From positions 248,001 through 312,000 of the forward strand of contig NZ_FMWU01000001.1 in NCBI RefSeq assembly GCF_900103195.1: a DNA stretch of 64,000 nt. The letters are read 5' to 3'. The position numbers and the translations under genes were made by a program. The DNA is from Methylobacterium sp. UNC378MF. Its GTDB lineage: Bacteria; Pseudomonadota; Alphaproteobacteria; Rhizobiales; Beijerinckiaceae. Position 1 is the stretch's first letter; each line of letters opens with the position of its first letter. Of the stretch, positions 16,808 through 25,354 are shown piece after piece. A model generated the notes under the pieces. It ran no database searches, had not been told where the DNA came from, and was given only the letters and a program-made list of their open reading frames with translations.

Positions 16808-18169
16808 CTAGCGGGCAGCCCGCCCCGTCGCCCCGCGGAACAGGTCCTCCATCTCGCGCCGGACGCGGATCGCCTCCTGACCGGCGTCGAAGGCGACGTC
16901 GCTCCAGCGCACGGCCCGACCAGCAGGCACATCGTTCTTGAGGACCATGTTGTGGGCGAGCCCGATCGGCAGAGCGTCCTGCGCCAGGGACGCGGCCGCC
17001 GGCATCAGCTTGCCGTAGACGGTGAACCCGCCCTCGCCGTCGAGCCGCTCGCCGGCCCGCAGCGGCCGCTTGGCCGTGGCGGCGACGTCGCCGCGCCACT
17101 CGCCCGTCGCCCCCGTCGCCTCGCCGCGGACCGCGATGGAGGCGACGGAGATGCCGAGTTCGAGGCCGATCAGGTGATAGGGCTTGTAGGTCGCGGCGAA
17201 CCGGCCGCTCGCGTCGGTCTTGAGGCCGTACTGGGCGAAGCAGTCACGCACATAGGGAGTCGGCGCCTCGAACACCGCGTAGACACCCCAGCGCAGGTCC
17301 CGAAAGACCGGCCGCCCGTCCCGCTCCACCGACGAGACCACCTCGACTGTGCCGCGCTCGGTGAGGAGGCCGCCATCCGCCACGGGCTTCAGGATGCTCG
17401 GCAGGTCGTCGACGCCGCAGGGCGGGAAGGCGAGGCCGTCGCGGGGCGGGGTGAGCCCGCAGGCATTGGCAACGGCGGCCATCTCCAGCGCCGACTTGGT
17501 GCCGTCCAGGAAGGAGTTGAACATCTGCGGGTTGAAGTCGCCGCCTGCGACCTGGCTCTCGCTGAAGCCGTAATGGCCCCAGACCGTATCGGGCGTAGAG
17601 GCGTGGTAGGCCGGCAGGTACTTGGTGCCCTTGCCGGCACAGATCACCTCCAGCCCGATGGTGCGGGCCCAGTCGACCAGCTCGGCGATGAGCGCCGGCT
17701 GATCGCCCGAGGCCATGGAGTAGATCACCCCGGCCTCGGCCGCCCTGCGCGCCAGCAGCGGCCCGGCCAGGACGTCGGCCTCGACGTTGACCATCACGAT
17801 GTGCTTGCCCGCCGCGAAGGCCCGAAGTGCGTGACGGATGCCGGCGGCCGGGCTGCCGGTGGCGTCGATGACGATGTCCACGAAGGGGCTCGCGATCATC
17901 GCGTCGGCATCCTCGGTGACCAAGGTCGTGCCGGCCCTGGCGGCCTCCTCCAGCCCGCGTGCCGCGAACCGGGCGTCGTCCCAGCCCACCCGCCGGAGCG
18001 ACGCGCGCGCCCGGTCGGGCGACAGGTCGGCCACCGCGATCAGATGGATCCCGGCCGTGCGCGGCGCCTGCGACAGGTACATCGCGCCGAACTTGCCGGC
18101 CCCGATCAGGCCGACCCGGACAGGCCGGCCCTCACTGGCACGCCGCTGCAGCTTGGCGAATAGGGACAT
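16808..18169 (-). CDS. NAD(P)-dependent oxidoreductase with C-terminal SAF domain
   Basis: A 453-residue protein. The N-terminal Rossmann fold (VRVGLIGAGKFGAMYLSQ, residues 18-35) resembles homoserine dehydrogenase/Gfo-Idh enzymes. The middle contains AGKGTKYLPAYHASTPDTVW, and the last 80 residues match an SAF-type domain (KRPLRAGERLDGEGGFTVYG), often mislabelled FlgA. GGGAG precedes ATG 18169. Family members sit in sugar-acid or hydroxy-acid catabolic operons; here a LysR gene and a class II aldolase are next to it. The substrate is not known. Confidence 0.75.
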   Translation of the reverse strand: MSLFAKLQRRASEGRPVRVGLIGAGKFGAMYLSQAPRTAGIHLIAVADLSPDRARASLRRVGWDDARFAARGLEEAARAGTTLVTEDADAMIASPFVDIVIDATGSPAAGIRHALRAFAAGKHIVMVNVEADVLAGPLLARRAAEAGVIYSMASGDQPALIAELVDWARTIGLEVICAGKGTKYLPAYHASTPDTVWGHYGFSESQVAGGDFNPQMFNSFLDGTKSALEMAAVANACGLTPPRDGLAFPPCGVDDLPSILKPVADGGLLTERGTVEVVSSVERDGRPVFRDLRWGVYAVFEAPTPYVRDCFAQYGLKTDASGRFAATYKPYHLIGLELGISVASIAVRGEATGATGEWRGDVAATAKRPLRAGERLDGEGGFTVYGKLMPAAASLAQDALPIGLAHNMVLKNDVPAGRAVRWSDVAFDAGQEAIRVRREMEDLFRGATGRAAR

Positions 18170-18464
18170 GGGGCGTTCTCCCTGAGCGGCGCACAGTCGG
18201 GCCCTGGCTCCGCCGCGTTCGCCTCGTTGCTTGGACCTGAACCTAGAGCGGCTCCCGATCCCGTTGAGACCTGTCGAACGACAAGACCGGCACCGTCGGT
18301 TCGGACGATGGAACGCGCCGCCGCTCCCGTGCGGGAGGGGGAATCCGCTCCGGCTTCTGCACCGTCGGCGGCTCCGGGTTCCGGGCTCGCCTGCGAGGCC
18401 GGAAACGACACCGTGAGTCACGGCGCTGTGACCGAAGCGCTAGCGTCCCGCCGCCTCCTCCGAG

Positions 18465-19385
18465 TCAGGCCGGCTCAGCCCTTCGCCCCGACCGGCTCTC
18501 GGCCTCCACGTCCAGGAGCCAGCGGCGAAAGGCCCGGATCTTCTCCAGAGCCCCGTCGCGCTCGCGGTAGCAGATGAAATGGAGGTCCCGAGTCAGGCTC
18601 TCGACCCGACCGCCGCCGAGGCGAACCAGCTGTCCGGCGGCGAGTTCGTCCTGCGCGAACCGCAAGGTCTCCAGCGCCACGCCGAGTCCCTGAACGGCCG
18701 CCGAAATCACCAATGCCCCCCGGTCGAAGGCCGTGCCGGCGCCCCGGGCCGGGACGGGCAGGCCGTTCTGGGCGAACCAGTCCGGCCAGCGGACGGGACT
18801 GAACGACGAGTCCAGGCGGGTGAAGGGACCGATCGCTCCGGGCGCGGCCGACTCCGCAGCCCGGGCGACCTCCGGCGCGCAGAGCGCGGCGATCTCCTCA
18901 GGCCCCAGGGACTCGACGGTCAAGCCGGGCCCGCGCGGCGGGCGCCCATAGGCGATCAGGATGTCGATTGCCGCCTGCCGGCCGAGATCCACCGGTTCCG
19001 CGCTGGTCGAGAGCCGGATGGCGATATCGGGATGGCTCTCCACGAAGGCGGGCAGCCGCGGCCCGAGCCACTTCGCCGCGAAGCTCGGGGTGCAGTGGAC
19101 GGCGAGCGACGACGGCGCCGGCGGGCCGAGTTCGGCGCAGACCGACTCGATCGCGTCGAACGCGCTGGAGAGGCCCGCGAGCAGGCGCTGTCCGTCGGCG
19201 GTGAGCAGCGCCTGACGATTCGCCCGCCGGAACAAGGCGCGGCCGAACCAGCGCTCCAGGCCTCGGATCTGGTGGCTCACCGCGGAGGGCGTGAGGTGCA
19301 GCTCCTCGCTCGCCCGGGCGAAACTGCCGAGACGCGCGGCCGCCTCGAAGGCGCGCAGGGCCGGGAAGCTCGGTATCCGGCGCAT
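18465..19385 (-). CDS. LysR family regulator, GcvA type
   Basis: A 306-residue regulator beginning MRRIPSFPALRAFEAAARLG, the pattern of the GcvA/AmpR-like branch. The winged helix-turn-helix is at residues 4-62 (FARASEELHLTPSAVSHQIR), followed by a substrate-binding domain. It is divergent from the class II aldolase gene, with 121 bases between the two starts, and upstream of the SAF oxidoreductase on the same strand. It probably controls both. Confidence 0.87.
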   Translation of the reverse strand: MRRIPSFPALRAFEAAARLGSFARASEELHLTPSAVSHQIRGLERWFGRALFRRANRQALLTADGQRLLAGLSSAFDAIESVCAELGPPAPSSLAVHCTPSFAAKWLGPRLPAFVESHPDIAIRLSTSAEPVDLGRQAAIDILIAYGRPPRGPGLTVESLGPEEIAALCAPEVARAAESAAPGAIGPFTRLDSSFSPVRWPDWFAQNGLPVPARGAGTAFDRGALVISAAVQGLGVALETLRFAQDELAAGQLVRLGGGRVESLTRDLHFICYRERDGALEKIRAFRRWLLDVEAESRSGRRAEPA

Positions 19386-19506
19386 GCGCAATCCGTGAAC
19401 CAAATTCACGAAAAGGGTGAAAAATCGTCGTTTGTCAACGTGGAGAGGCAGCAGGATAGTGCCAGCCATCCCGCGATCGGCGGCGCCCTGCCGGCAAGGA
19501 CACGCC

Positions 19507-20370
19507 ATGCTCGACGATCACGCCCACGACGAGGCCGTCGTCCTCGATCTGCCCGACGACGATGCCGGCCGCAAGCGAACCTCGATCTACCAGCCCGAAC
19601 AGGCCGGCCTGATCTTCCCGGAGATTCCGGATTTCGCCACCCATGCCGAGGCGCGCGCGTACCGCAAGCAGCACCTCGTCGCCGCCTGCCGCGCCTTCGC
19701 GCTGCACGGCTTCGACTATGGCTTCGCCGGACACCTGACGATCCGCGACCCGGAGCGGCCGGAGCTGTACTGGACCAACCCGATGTGCGTGCACTTCTCG
19801 CAGGTGCGGATGTCGAACTTGATCCTGGCCGACCACAAGGGCCAGGTGGTCGAGGGGCGTCACGCCATCAATCGGGCGGGCTTCGTCCTCCACGCTGCCG
19901 TCCACGAAGAGTACCCCGAGGTCATGGCGATGTGCCACGCGCACACCACCTACGGCACCGCGTGGTGCGCCACTGGCCGACCGCTCGAGATGATCAGCCA
20001 GGACGCGGCAGCCTTCTACAACAGTCATGCGGTGATCGGCGCCTCGGCCGGCGCCGTGGCGGTTGAGAAGGAGAGCGGTCTCTCGGTCGCCCAGCAGATC
20101 GGCCGCAACCGCGGCGTGCTGCACCAGAATCACGGCCTCCTGACCTGCTCGCAGCACAGCATCGACGACGCGGCCTTCTGGTTCATCGCCCTGGAGCGGG
20201 CCTGCCAGCAGCAGCTCCTGGTCGAGGCCTCTGGCATCAAGCCGCAGCTCCTCTCGGAGAAGACCGCGCGCTACAGCCGCGAGCACGTGGGCAGCGACTA
20301 TATCGGCTGGCTGCACTTCCAGACGCTGTACAACCACATCGCCGAGACCCAGCCGGACATGTTCGCCTGA
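19507..20370 (+). CDS. Class II aldolase/adducin family protein
   Basis: A 287-residue cytoplasmic zinc-dependent aldolase-type protein. The metal site is visible as CHAHTTYGTAW (two His) and HQNHGLL (third His); FAGHLTIRDP is the phosphate-loop region. It is longer than L-fuculose-1-phosphate aldolase (~215), with an extra N-terminal 35 residues (begins MLDDHAHDEAVVLDLPDDD). The partner LysR gene is divergent. Reaction and substrate are not determined. Confidence 0.82.
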   Translation: MLDDHAHDEAVVLDLPDDDAGRKRTSIYQPEQAGLIFPEIPDFATHAEARAYRKQHLVAACRAFALHGFDYGFAGHLTIRDPERPELYWTNPMCVHFSQVRMSNLILADHKGQVVEGRHAINRAGFVLHAAVHEEYPEVMAMCHAHTTYGTAWCATGRPLEMISQDAAAFYNSHAVIGASAGAVAVEKESGLSVAQQIGRNRGVLHQNHGLLTCSQHSIDDAAFWFIALERACQQQLLVEASGIKPQLLSEKTARYSREHVGSDYIGWLHFQTLYNHIAETQPDMFA

Positions 20371-20439
20371 GCCTGTGCCCTCCGCGGACGGCACCGCGAC
20401 GCGCATCGGGGCCGGCCCTTCGGCGGGGGCCGGGGTCGA

Positions 20440-20663
20440 CCAGCCGGGCTCCGCCGTGCGGATCCGCCGCCCCTCGTACCCGGCCCGCGGACGGATCATG
20501 ATGCCCTGGCAACCCTGCTCCATGCCGTGCCCCGCCCAGCCCCGGCTCCGTCCGAGCATGAGGACCGTGAAGGGTGCGCTCCGCGGCAGGGACGCCTTGG
20601 ATCGGGGCCGTGAGCGCGAATTCGAGCATCGAGGACTTCGGCGCGGTCCAGCCAGTCCGTCAT
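20440..20663 (-). pseudogene. Remnant of a citrate synthase-like gene
   Basis: The minus strand from ATG 20663 reads MTDWLDRAEVLDA, the opening of citrate synthase homologues that carry an N-terminal helix-turn-helix. After an apparent large internal deletion and frame changes, the C-terminal end of the same family is readable: APFTVLMLGRSRGWAGHGME followed by IMIRPRAGYEG. Only about 75 codons remain of some 380, and no stop ends the last frame before it runs into the aldolase gene. The reading is from family memory and needs alignment. Confidence 0.6.
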
Positions 20664-20738
20664 GTTGATCAGTTGGATCAAGATTGATTGATCCGCCGAC
20701 GGCCGGCAGGGTGCAGGCACCCTTCGAGGGCCGCAACC

Positions 20739-22178
20739 ATGCTCGAACGACACGCCGCCGGTGACGCCCTGCCGTCGATCCTCTCGGAGGTGCTGGCCGC
20801 CCTGGCGCTCCGGCCCGATGCCGGGGAACGGCTGACAGTGACCGGCGCGGAGAATCTGCCATCCTGCTTCCCGGTCACCGCGCTGGCGACGGCGGCGATC
20901 GGTGCTGCCGGCGTCGCCGTCTCCGAGCTCCTGGGCCTGTTCGGACACGCGCCTGAGGTAACGGTGGACCGGCACTTGGCCTCGGCGTGGTTCGGGACGT
21001 CGCTGCGACCGTGCGGCTGGACGATACCGGCTGCCTGGGATCCGATCGCCGGCGACTACCGGACAGCGGACGGCTGGATCCGACTGCACACCAACGCGCC
21101 CCACCACCGCGCCGCGGCCCTCGCGGTCCTCGACTGTCCGGGCGAACGGGACACCGTCGCGGCCGCATTGGCGGGGAAGGCGGCCGAGCCCCTGGAAGCC
21201 GCGATCCTGCGCGCGGGCGGTTGCGCCGCTGCGATGCGCAGCCCGGAGGCGTGGCAGAGGCTGGACCAGGGCCAAGCGGTCCGCGTCGAACCTCTGGTGT
21301 CGATCGCGGCGATGTCCGGCCACGGTCCGTCGCGATGGCGCCCGGACTCGGCCCGGCCCCTCGCGGGGATCCGGGTCCTCGACCTGACCCGCATCCTGGC
21401 GGGACCGGTGGCCACGCGCTTCCTGGCGGGACTGGGTGCCGACGTCCTGCGGATCGACCCGCCCGACTGGGACGAGCCGTCCATGGCGCCCGACATCACC
21501 CTGGGTAAGCGCTGCACCCGGCTCGACCTCCATCGGGCAGCCGACCGGCGCCAGTTCGAGACCCTGTTGGCCGAAGCGGATATCCTCGTGCACGGATACC
21601 GCCCGGGTGCCCTGGAGCGGCTCGGCTACGGGGAGGCCGGTCGTCGGGCGCTCAACCCGAACCTGATCGACGTCGCGCTCTGCGCCTATGGCTGGACCGG
21701 ACCCTGGGCCAGCCGCCGCGGCTTCGACAGCCTCGTCCAGATGGCAACGGGCATCGCGGCGGCCGGGCAGCGCTGGAAACAGGCCGACCGGCCGGTGCCG
21801 CTGCCCGTCCAGGCGCTCGACCACGCCACCGGCTACCTGATGGCAGCCGCATCCCTGCGGGGCCTTATCGCCCGGCTGCGGGACGGGCAGGCCGTCACCG
21901 CGAAGCTCTCCCTGGCCCGGACGGCAGGTCTGCTCACGGATCATGCCGGCGGCGCACCGGGCTCCGCCTTCAGCGGGTATCAGGATCGGGACTTCGCACC
22001 GGAGATCGAGCACACGGCGTGGGGACACGCCCTCCGGCTGCACGGGCCCCTGCGGATCGATGGTGCACCACTGCGATGGGACCGCCCCGCCTGCGCTCTC
22101 GGCTCGACGGAGGCGGCGCAGGTCCTGCATTTCGCTGGCGCGAGCAACCGCCCGGGGGCGGTACGCCATGGCCGGTGA
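20739..22178 (+). CDS. CoA transferase, family III (CaiB/BaiF)
   Basis: A 479-residue CoA transferase. The usual opening of the family, PLAGIRVLDLTRILAGPVAT, appears only at about residue 207. It is preceded by about 200 residues that look like the other lobe (DPIAGDYRTADGWIRLHTNA), a long architecture known from other alphaproteobacterial members. The tail holds GFDSLVQMATGIAAAGQ and QALDHATGYLMAA. It overlaps the FUSC gene by 11 bases and so leads the efflux operon. It may activate or release the acid that the pump exports (inference). Confidence 0.82.
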   Translation: MLERHAAGDALPSILSEVLAALALRPDAGERLTVTGAENLPSCFPVTALATAAIGAAGVAVSELLGLFGHAPEVTVDRHLASAWFGTSLRPCGWTIPAAWDPIAGDYRTADGWIRLHTNAPHHRAAALAVLDCPGERDTVAAALAGKAAEPLEAAILRAGGCAAAMRSPEAWQRLDQGQAVRVEPLVSIAAMSGHGPSRWRPDSARPLAGIRVLDLTRILAGPVATRFLAGLGADVLRIDPPDWDEPSMAPDITLGKRCTRLDLHRAADRRQFETLLAEADILVHGYRPGALERLGYGEAGRRALNPNLIDVALCAYGWTGPWASRRGFDSLVQMATGIAAAGQRWKQADRPVPLPVQALDHATGYLMAAASLRGLIARLRDGQAVTAKLSLARTAGLLTDHAGGAPGSAFSGYQDRDFAPEIEHTAWGHALRLHGPLRIDGAPLRWDRPACALGSTEAAQVLHFAGASNRPGAVRHGR

Positions 22179-24033
22179 GACTGCTCTCCCGGACTGCCGA
22201 TCCGCCCCCTCCGACACGCTGCAGCGGCTCGCGGCATGGTGGCCGCGGGAGGCGGCCGAGGCTTTGCGCATCGCGCTCACCGCCATCGCGGCGATCTGGC
22301 TCGCCATGTGGCTCGAACTGGCGCTGCCGCACTGGGCTGGCTGGACGGTCATCTCGGTGACCCTCGCCACCCGCGCGGCCTCCCTGCGCAAGAGCCTGTG
22401 GCGGGCCGGCAGCACCCTGGTGGGCGTCGCGGTCGCGATGGCGCTGGTGGCCAATTTCGCGCAGGCGACCCTGGCCTTCGACCTTGCGCTCGCCCTGTGG
22501 ATGGGCCTGCTCACCGCGGCCTCCAGCGTCGAGAGCGGCCAGCGCGCCTACGGCTTCGCCTCAATGGGCTTCACCGTGCCGATCATCGCGCTGGCCGACG
22601 TCCAGAATCCGGAGGCGGTGTTCCAGATCGGCGTCGACCGGTGCTCGACGATCCTGCTCGGGATCGGCTGTGCCTACGCGTCGAACGTGTTCGTCGCTCC
22701 GGGCGTCCCCGCCGTCAGCCGCGCCCTGGCGGAGCGGCTCGAGGCGGCCGCGGAGGCCTGCGACGTCTGGATGGCCGCCCTGCGGCGGGGCGCGCGGCCC
22801 GGACCGATGCCGATCGCCGCCGTGATGACGCTGGGCGAGGTGGTCACCGACACCTTCACCGAGCAGCCCTCCTTGCGCTCCGGCGGCCGGGGCATCCGCA
22901 ACGCCGCGCCGCGGCTGCGGCGTGTGCTCGCGGCGGGCCTGCTGCGGGCCCTGCTGCCGGACCGTCCGGGATCGCGCTCGACCGATCTGATCGGGGCCAG
23001 CGGGGCGATCGCCGTCCGGCAGATCGGGCGCGTCCGGGTCTCGGCGCGGCTCCTGCGCGCCGGAGGCCGGGTGGGGCGGCGCCGCGTACCGTTCCGCCCG
23101 CACCTGCTCCTGTGGAACGACCTCGACTGGGACGGCTGGCACGCCTTCGACAACGCCCTGCGCACCGCAGCCGCCGTCCTGATCGTCAACGGCTTCTGGT
23201 ACGTCACCGGCTGGTCGCACGGGGCCGGCGCCGCGACCTGGGCGAGCCTCGTCTGCGTCCTGCTCGCCGCGCATGCCGATCCGCGGGCGGAGTCCCGGGC
23301 CTTCCTGATCGGCGCGCTGCTCGCCGCGGTGGTCGGGCTCACCCTGCGCTACACCTTGCTGACGACAACCGGGAGCTTCACGCTCCTGGCCGCCGTGCTG
23401 TTGCCGGTGGCGATGCTGGCGGTGGTCGGCCGGGCCGACAAACGCGCGATCTACGGGATCGGCTTCGGCTTCTTCGTCTTCGGCGTTCTCGATCCCAAGA
23501 ACCCGATGACCTACGACCTCGCAGACTCGCTCAACACCGCGCTGGCCGAGCTGCTCGGGATGGCGGTGGCGGCGATCGCGTTCGCCGCCCTGCCGCCGCC
23601 CGTGAGCGCCGCGACCCTGCGGCTGCGGGCCCGTCGCCGGCTCGTCCGGTCGGTGCGCGGCGCGGCCCTCGATCCGGCGTTCCTGCTGCCGCCGCTCGAC
23701 CGCTATCTCGCCCGAGGCTTCGGCCGGCTCGCCCTTATCGGGGCGGAGGACCAAGCGGCCAGCAGCGGCGAGCGGCTGCTCGTCATCGGGCTCCTGCTGC
23801 TCGCCCTGCGGGAGACGGACGACCGGGAGGGCCGCCGTGTTGGCCGTGCGGTCTGGGCCCGGCTCGTCGCGCCGCGTCCGGCAGAGCCGATGACGGTGCT
23901 GGATCCCTTGCGCGATCTCGCCGACCGGGCGACCTTGCCGCTCCAGGCGGAGCGCATCGGGGCGCTGGCCGCCCTCGTGTCGGATCTCGACCGCGCGGGC
24001 TGGCCGAACCTCGATCCGGGGGTGCGGGCGTGA
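22168..24033 (+). CDS. FUSC-family efflux membrane protein, AaeB-like
   Basis: A 621-residue inner-membrane protein of the fusaric acid resistance/AaeB family, which exports aromatic or other weak acids. Two hydrophobic blocks (about 25-175 and 340-480), each with several membrane segments, flank a cytoplasmic stretch. Typical lines are LPHWAGWTVISVTLATRA and YGIGFGFFVFGVLDPKNPM. With the DUF1656 protein and HlyD-type adaptor that follow, it makes an AaeXAB-like set. Its stop overlaps the next GTG start. Confidence 0.85.
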   Translation: MAGETALPDCRSAPSDTLQRLAAWWPREAAEALRIALTAIAAIWLAMWLELALPHWAGWTVISVTLATRAASLRKSLWRAGSTLVGVAVAMALVANFAQATLAFDLALALWMGLLTAASSVESGQRAYGFASMGFTVPIIALADVQNPEAVFQIGVDRCSTILLGIGCAYASNVFVAPGVPAVSRALAERLEAAAEACDVWMAALRRGARPGPMPIAAVMTLGEVVTDTFTEQPSLRSGGRGIRNAAPRLRRVLAAGLLRALLPDRPGSRSTDLIGASGAIAVRQIGRVRVSARLLRAGGRVGRRRVPFRPHLLLWNDLDWDGWHAFDNALRTAAAVLIVNGFWYVTGWSHGAGAATWASLVCVLLAAHADPRAESRAFLIGALLAAVVGLTLRYTLLTTTGSFTLLAAVLLPVAMLAVVGRADKRAIYGIGFGFFVFGVLDPKNPMTYDLADSLNTALAELLGMAVAAIAFAALPPPVSAATLRLRARRRLVRSVRGAALDPAFLLPPLDRYLARGFGRLALIGAEDQAASSGERLLVIGLLLLALRETDDREGRRVGRAVWARLVAPRPAEPMTVLDPLRDLADRATLPLQAERIGALAALVSDLDRAGWPNLDPGVRA

Positions 24034-24245
24034 TCGGATTGCGAGCGTTCGACGTGCTGGGGCTCTTCGTCGAGCCCGCGGTGATCTGCCTGCTCGCCGC
24101 CCTGGTGATCACCTGGGGCCTGCGATGGATCCTGGACTGGATCGGCATCAACCATCTCGTGTGGAACCGCGCCCTGCTCGACTTCAGCCTTCTGACCGCC
24201 GTGACGGCGCTGCTGATCCTGTCCCTGCGCATCCAGGGATCGTGA
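24030..24245 (+). CDS. DUF1656 small membrane protein, AaeX-like
   Basis: A 71-residue protein from GTG 24030, coupled to the FUSC gene by GTGA overlap. Two membrane segments: LFVEPAVICLLAALVITWGL and a C-terminal LLTAVTALLILSLRIQ. The conserved FSLLTAV-like region and position between FUSC and HlyD genes match DUF1656/AaeX. Its role in the pump is unknown in the family. Confidence 0.82.
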   Translation: MIGLRAFDVLGLFVEPAVICLLAALVITWGLRWILDWIGINHLVWNRALLDFSLLTAVTALLILSLRIQGS

Positions 24246-24246
24246 C

Positions 24247-25242
24247 ATGGCCACGAACCCGCGACCGTCGCTGCGCGACTGGCAGCCGCCGCCTGCCTAC
24301 AACGTCGCCGCCACCCTGCTGGCGCTCGCGTCGGCCGTCGGCCTCGCCTACCTCGCCTTCCTCTACTACGCCTACACGCCCTGGACCCGGGACGGACGCG
24401 TACGCGTCTACACCGTGCAGGTGGCCCCCGAGGTCTCGGGGACCGTGGTGGCGGTCCGAGTCCGCGACAACCAGTTCGTTCGCAAGGGCGACGTGCTGTT
24501 CACGATCGACCCCGGCACTTTCAAGAACGCCGTGACCCAGGCCGAGGGCGCCCTCGAAAGCGCCCGGGCGCAGGCCGGATACCTCGCGGGGATCGCGCAA
24601 CGCACCGCCGCACTCGACGATCTCGCCACCACGCCGGAGCAGAAACAGACGACCAGCGGACAGGCGCAGGCCGCCCAGGCCAACGTGGTCCAGGCGGAGG
24701 GCGCGCTGGCGCAGGCGCGGCTCAACCTGGAGCGCACGACCCTGCGGGCCACCGTGAACGGCTGGGTCACCAACCTGCTGCTGCAGGAGGGCGGGTTCGC
24801 CGCCACGGGGCAGCCGGCGCTGACGCTGGTCAACGGCGACAGCTTCTGGATCGAGGGCTATTTCGAGGAAACGCAGCTCCCCCGCATCGGCGAGGGCGAC
24901 GCCGCGCGCGTGTCGCTCATGGCGTGGCCGGACCGGCCGATGCGGGGTCGGGTGACCGGCCTCGGCCGCGGCATCAGCGTCGCCGACGCCGCCCCCGGCG
25001 TCCAGGGGCTGCCGACGGTCAACCCGATCTTCACCTGGGTCCGGCTGGCGCAGCGGGTGCCCATCCGGATCGACCTCGACGACGTGCCCTGCCCGATCGT
25101 GCTGGCGGCGGGGATGACGGCGAATGTCGCGATCCTGGCCGAGAAAGCCGGGTCGCCGGCCACCCTGCCGCCGGATCGGCGCACGGGCGCGGCGGCCGGC
25201 CAGCGCTGCGACGGGATGCAGGGCGTCGGGACGCGGCGCTGA
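24247..25242 (+). CDS. HlyD-family efflux adaptor, AaeA-like
   Basis: A 331-residue periplasmic adaptor with one N-terminal membrane segment (residues 20-42), a first lipoyl half (VAPEVSGTVVAVRVRDNQFV), an Ala/Gln-rich coiled coil (about 85-160), a second lipoyl half (TLRATVNGWVTNLLLQEGG) and a barrel domain with DSFWIEGYFEETQLPRI. It starts two bases after the DUF1656 stop. It would connect the FUSC protein to an outer-membrane channel not encoded here. Confidence 0.88.
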   Translation: MATNPRPSLRDWQPPPAYNVAATLLALASAVGLAYLAFLYYAYTPWTRDGRVRVYTVQVAPEVSGTVVAVRVRDNQFVRKGDVLFTIDPGTFKNAVTQAEGALESARAQAGYLAGIAQRTAALDDLATTPEQKQTTSGQAQAAQANVVQAEGALAQARLNLERTTLRATVNGWVTNLLLQEGGFAATGQPALTLVNGDSFWIEGYFEETQLPRIGEGDAARVSLMAWPDRPMRGRVTGLGRGISVADAAPGVQGLPTVNPIFTWVRLAQRVPIRIDLDDVPCPIVLAAGMTANVAILAEKAGSPATLPPDRRTGAAAGQRCDGMQGVGTRR

Positions 25243-25354
25243 GGACGGCCGGGGAACGTCGTGCCGACCGGCCGCCGGGAAAGCCGGAGCGCCTCGCCGT
25301 GTTAGACCCGCAGGCGCGCCGATAGGCGGCGCCCGCGATCGTTATGAGGACGTG

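Noticed and set aside
20375-20668. Plus-strand 97-residue frame between aldolase and CoA transferase
   Set aside because: The opposite strand carries recognisable citrate synthase pieces, so this frame is their antisense.
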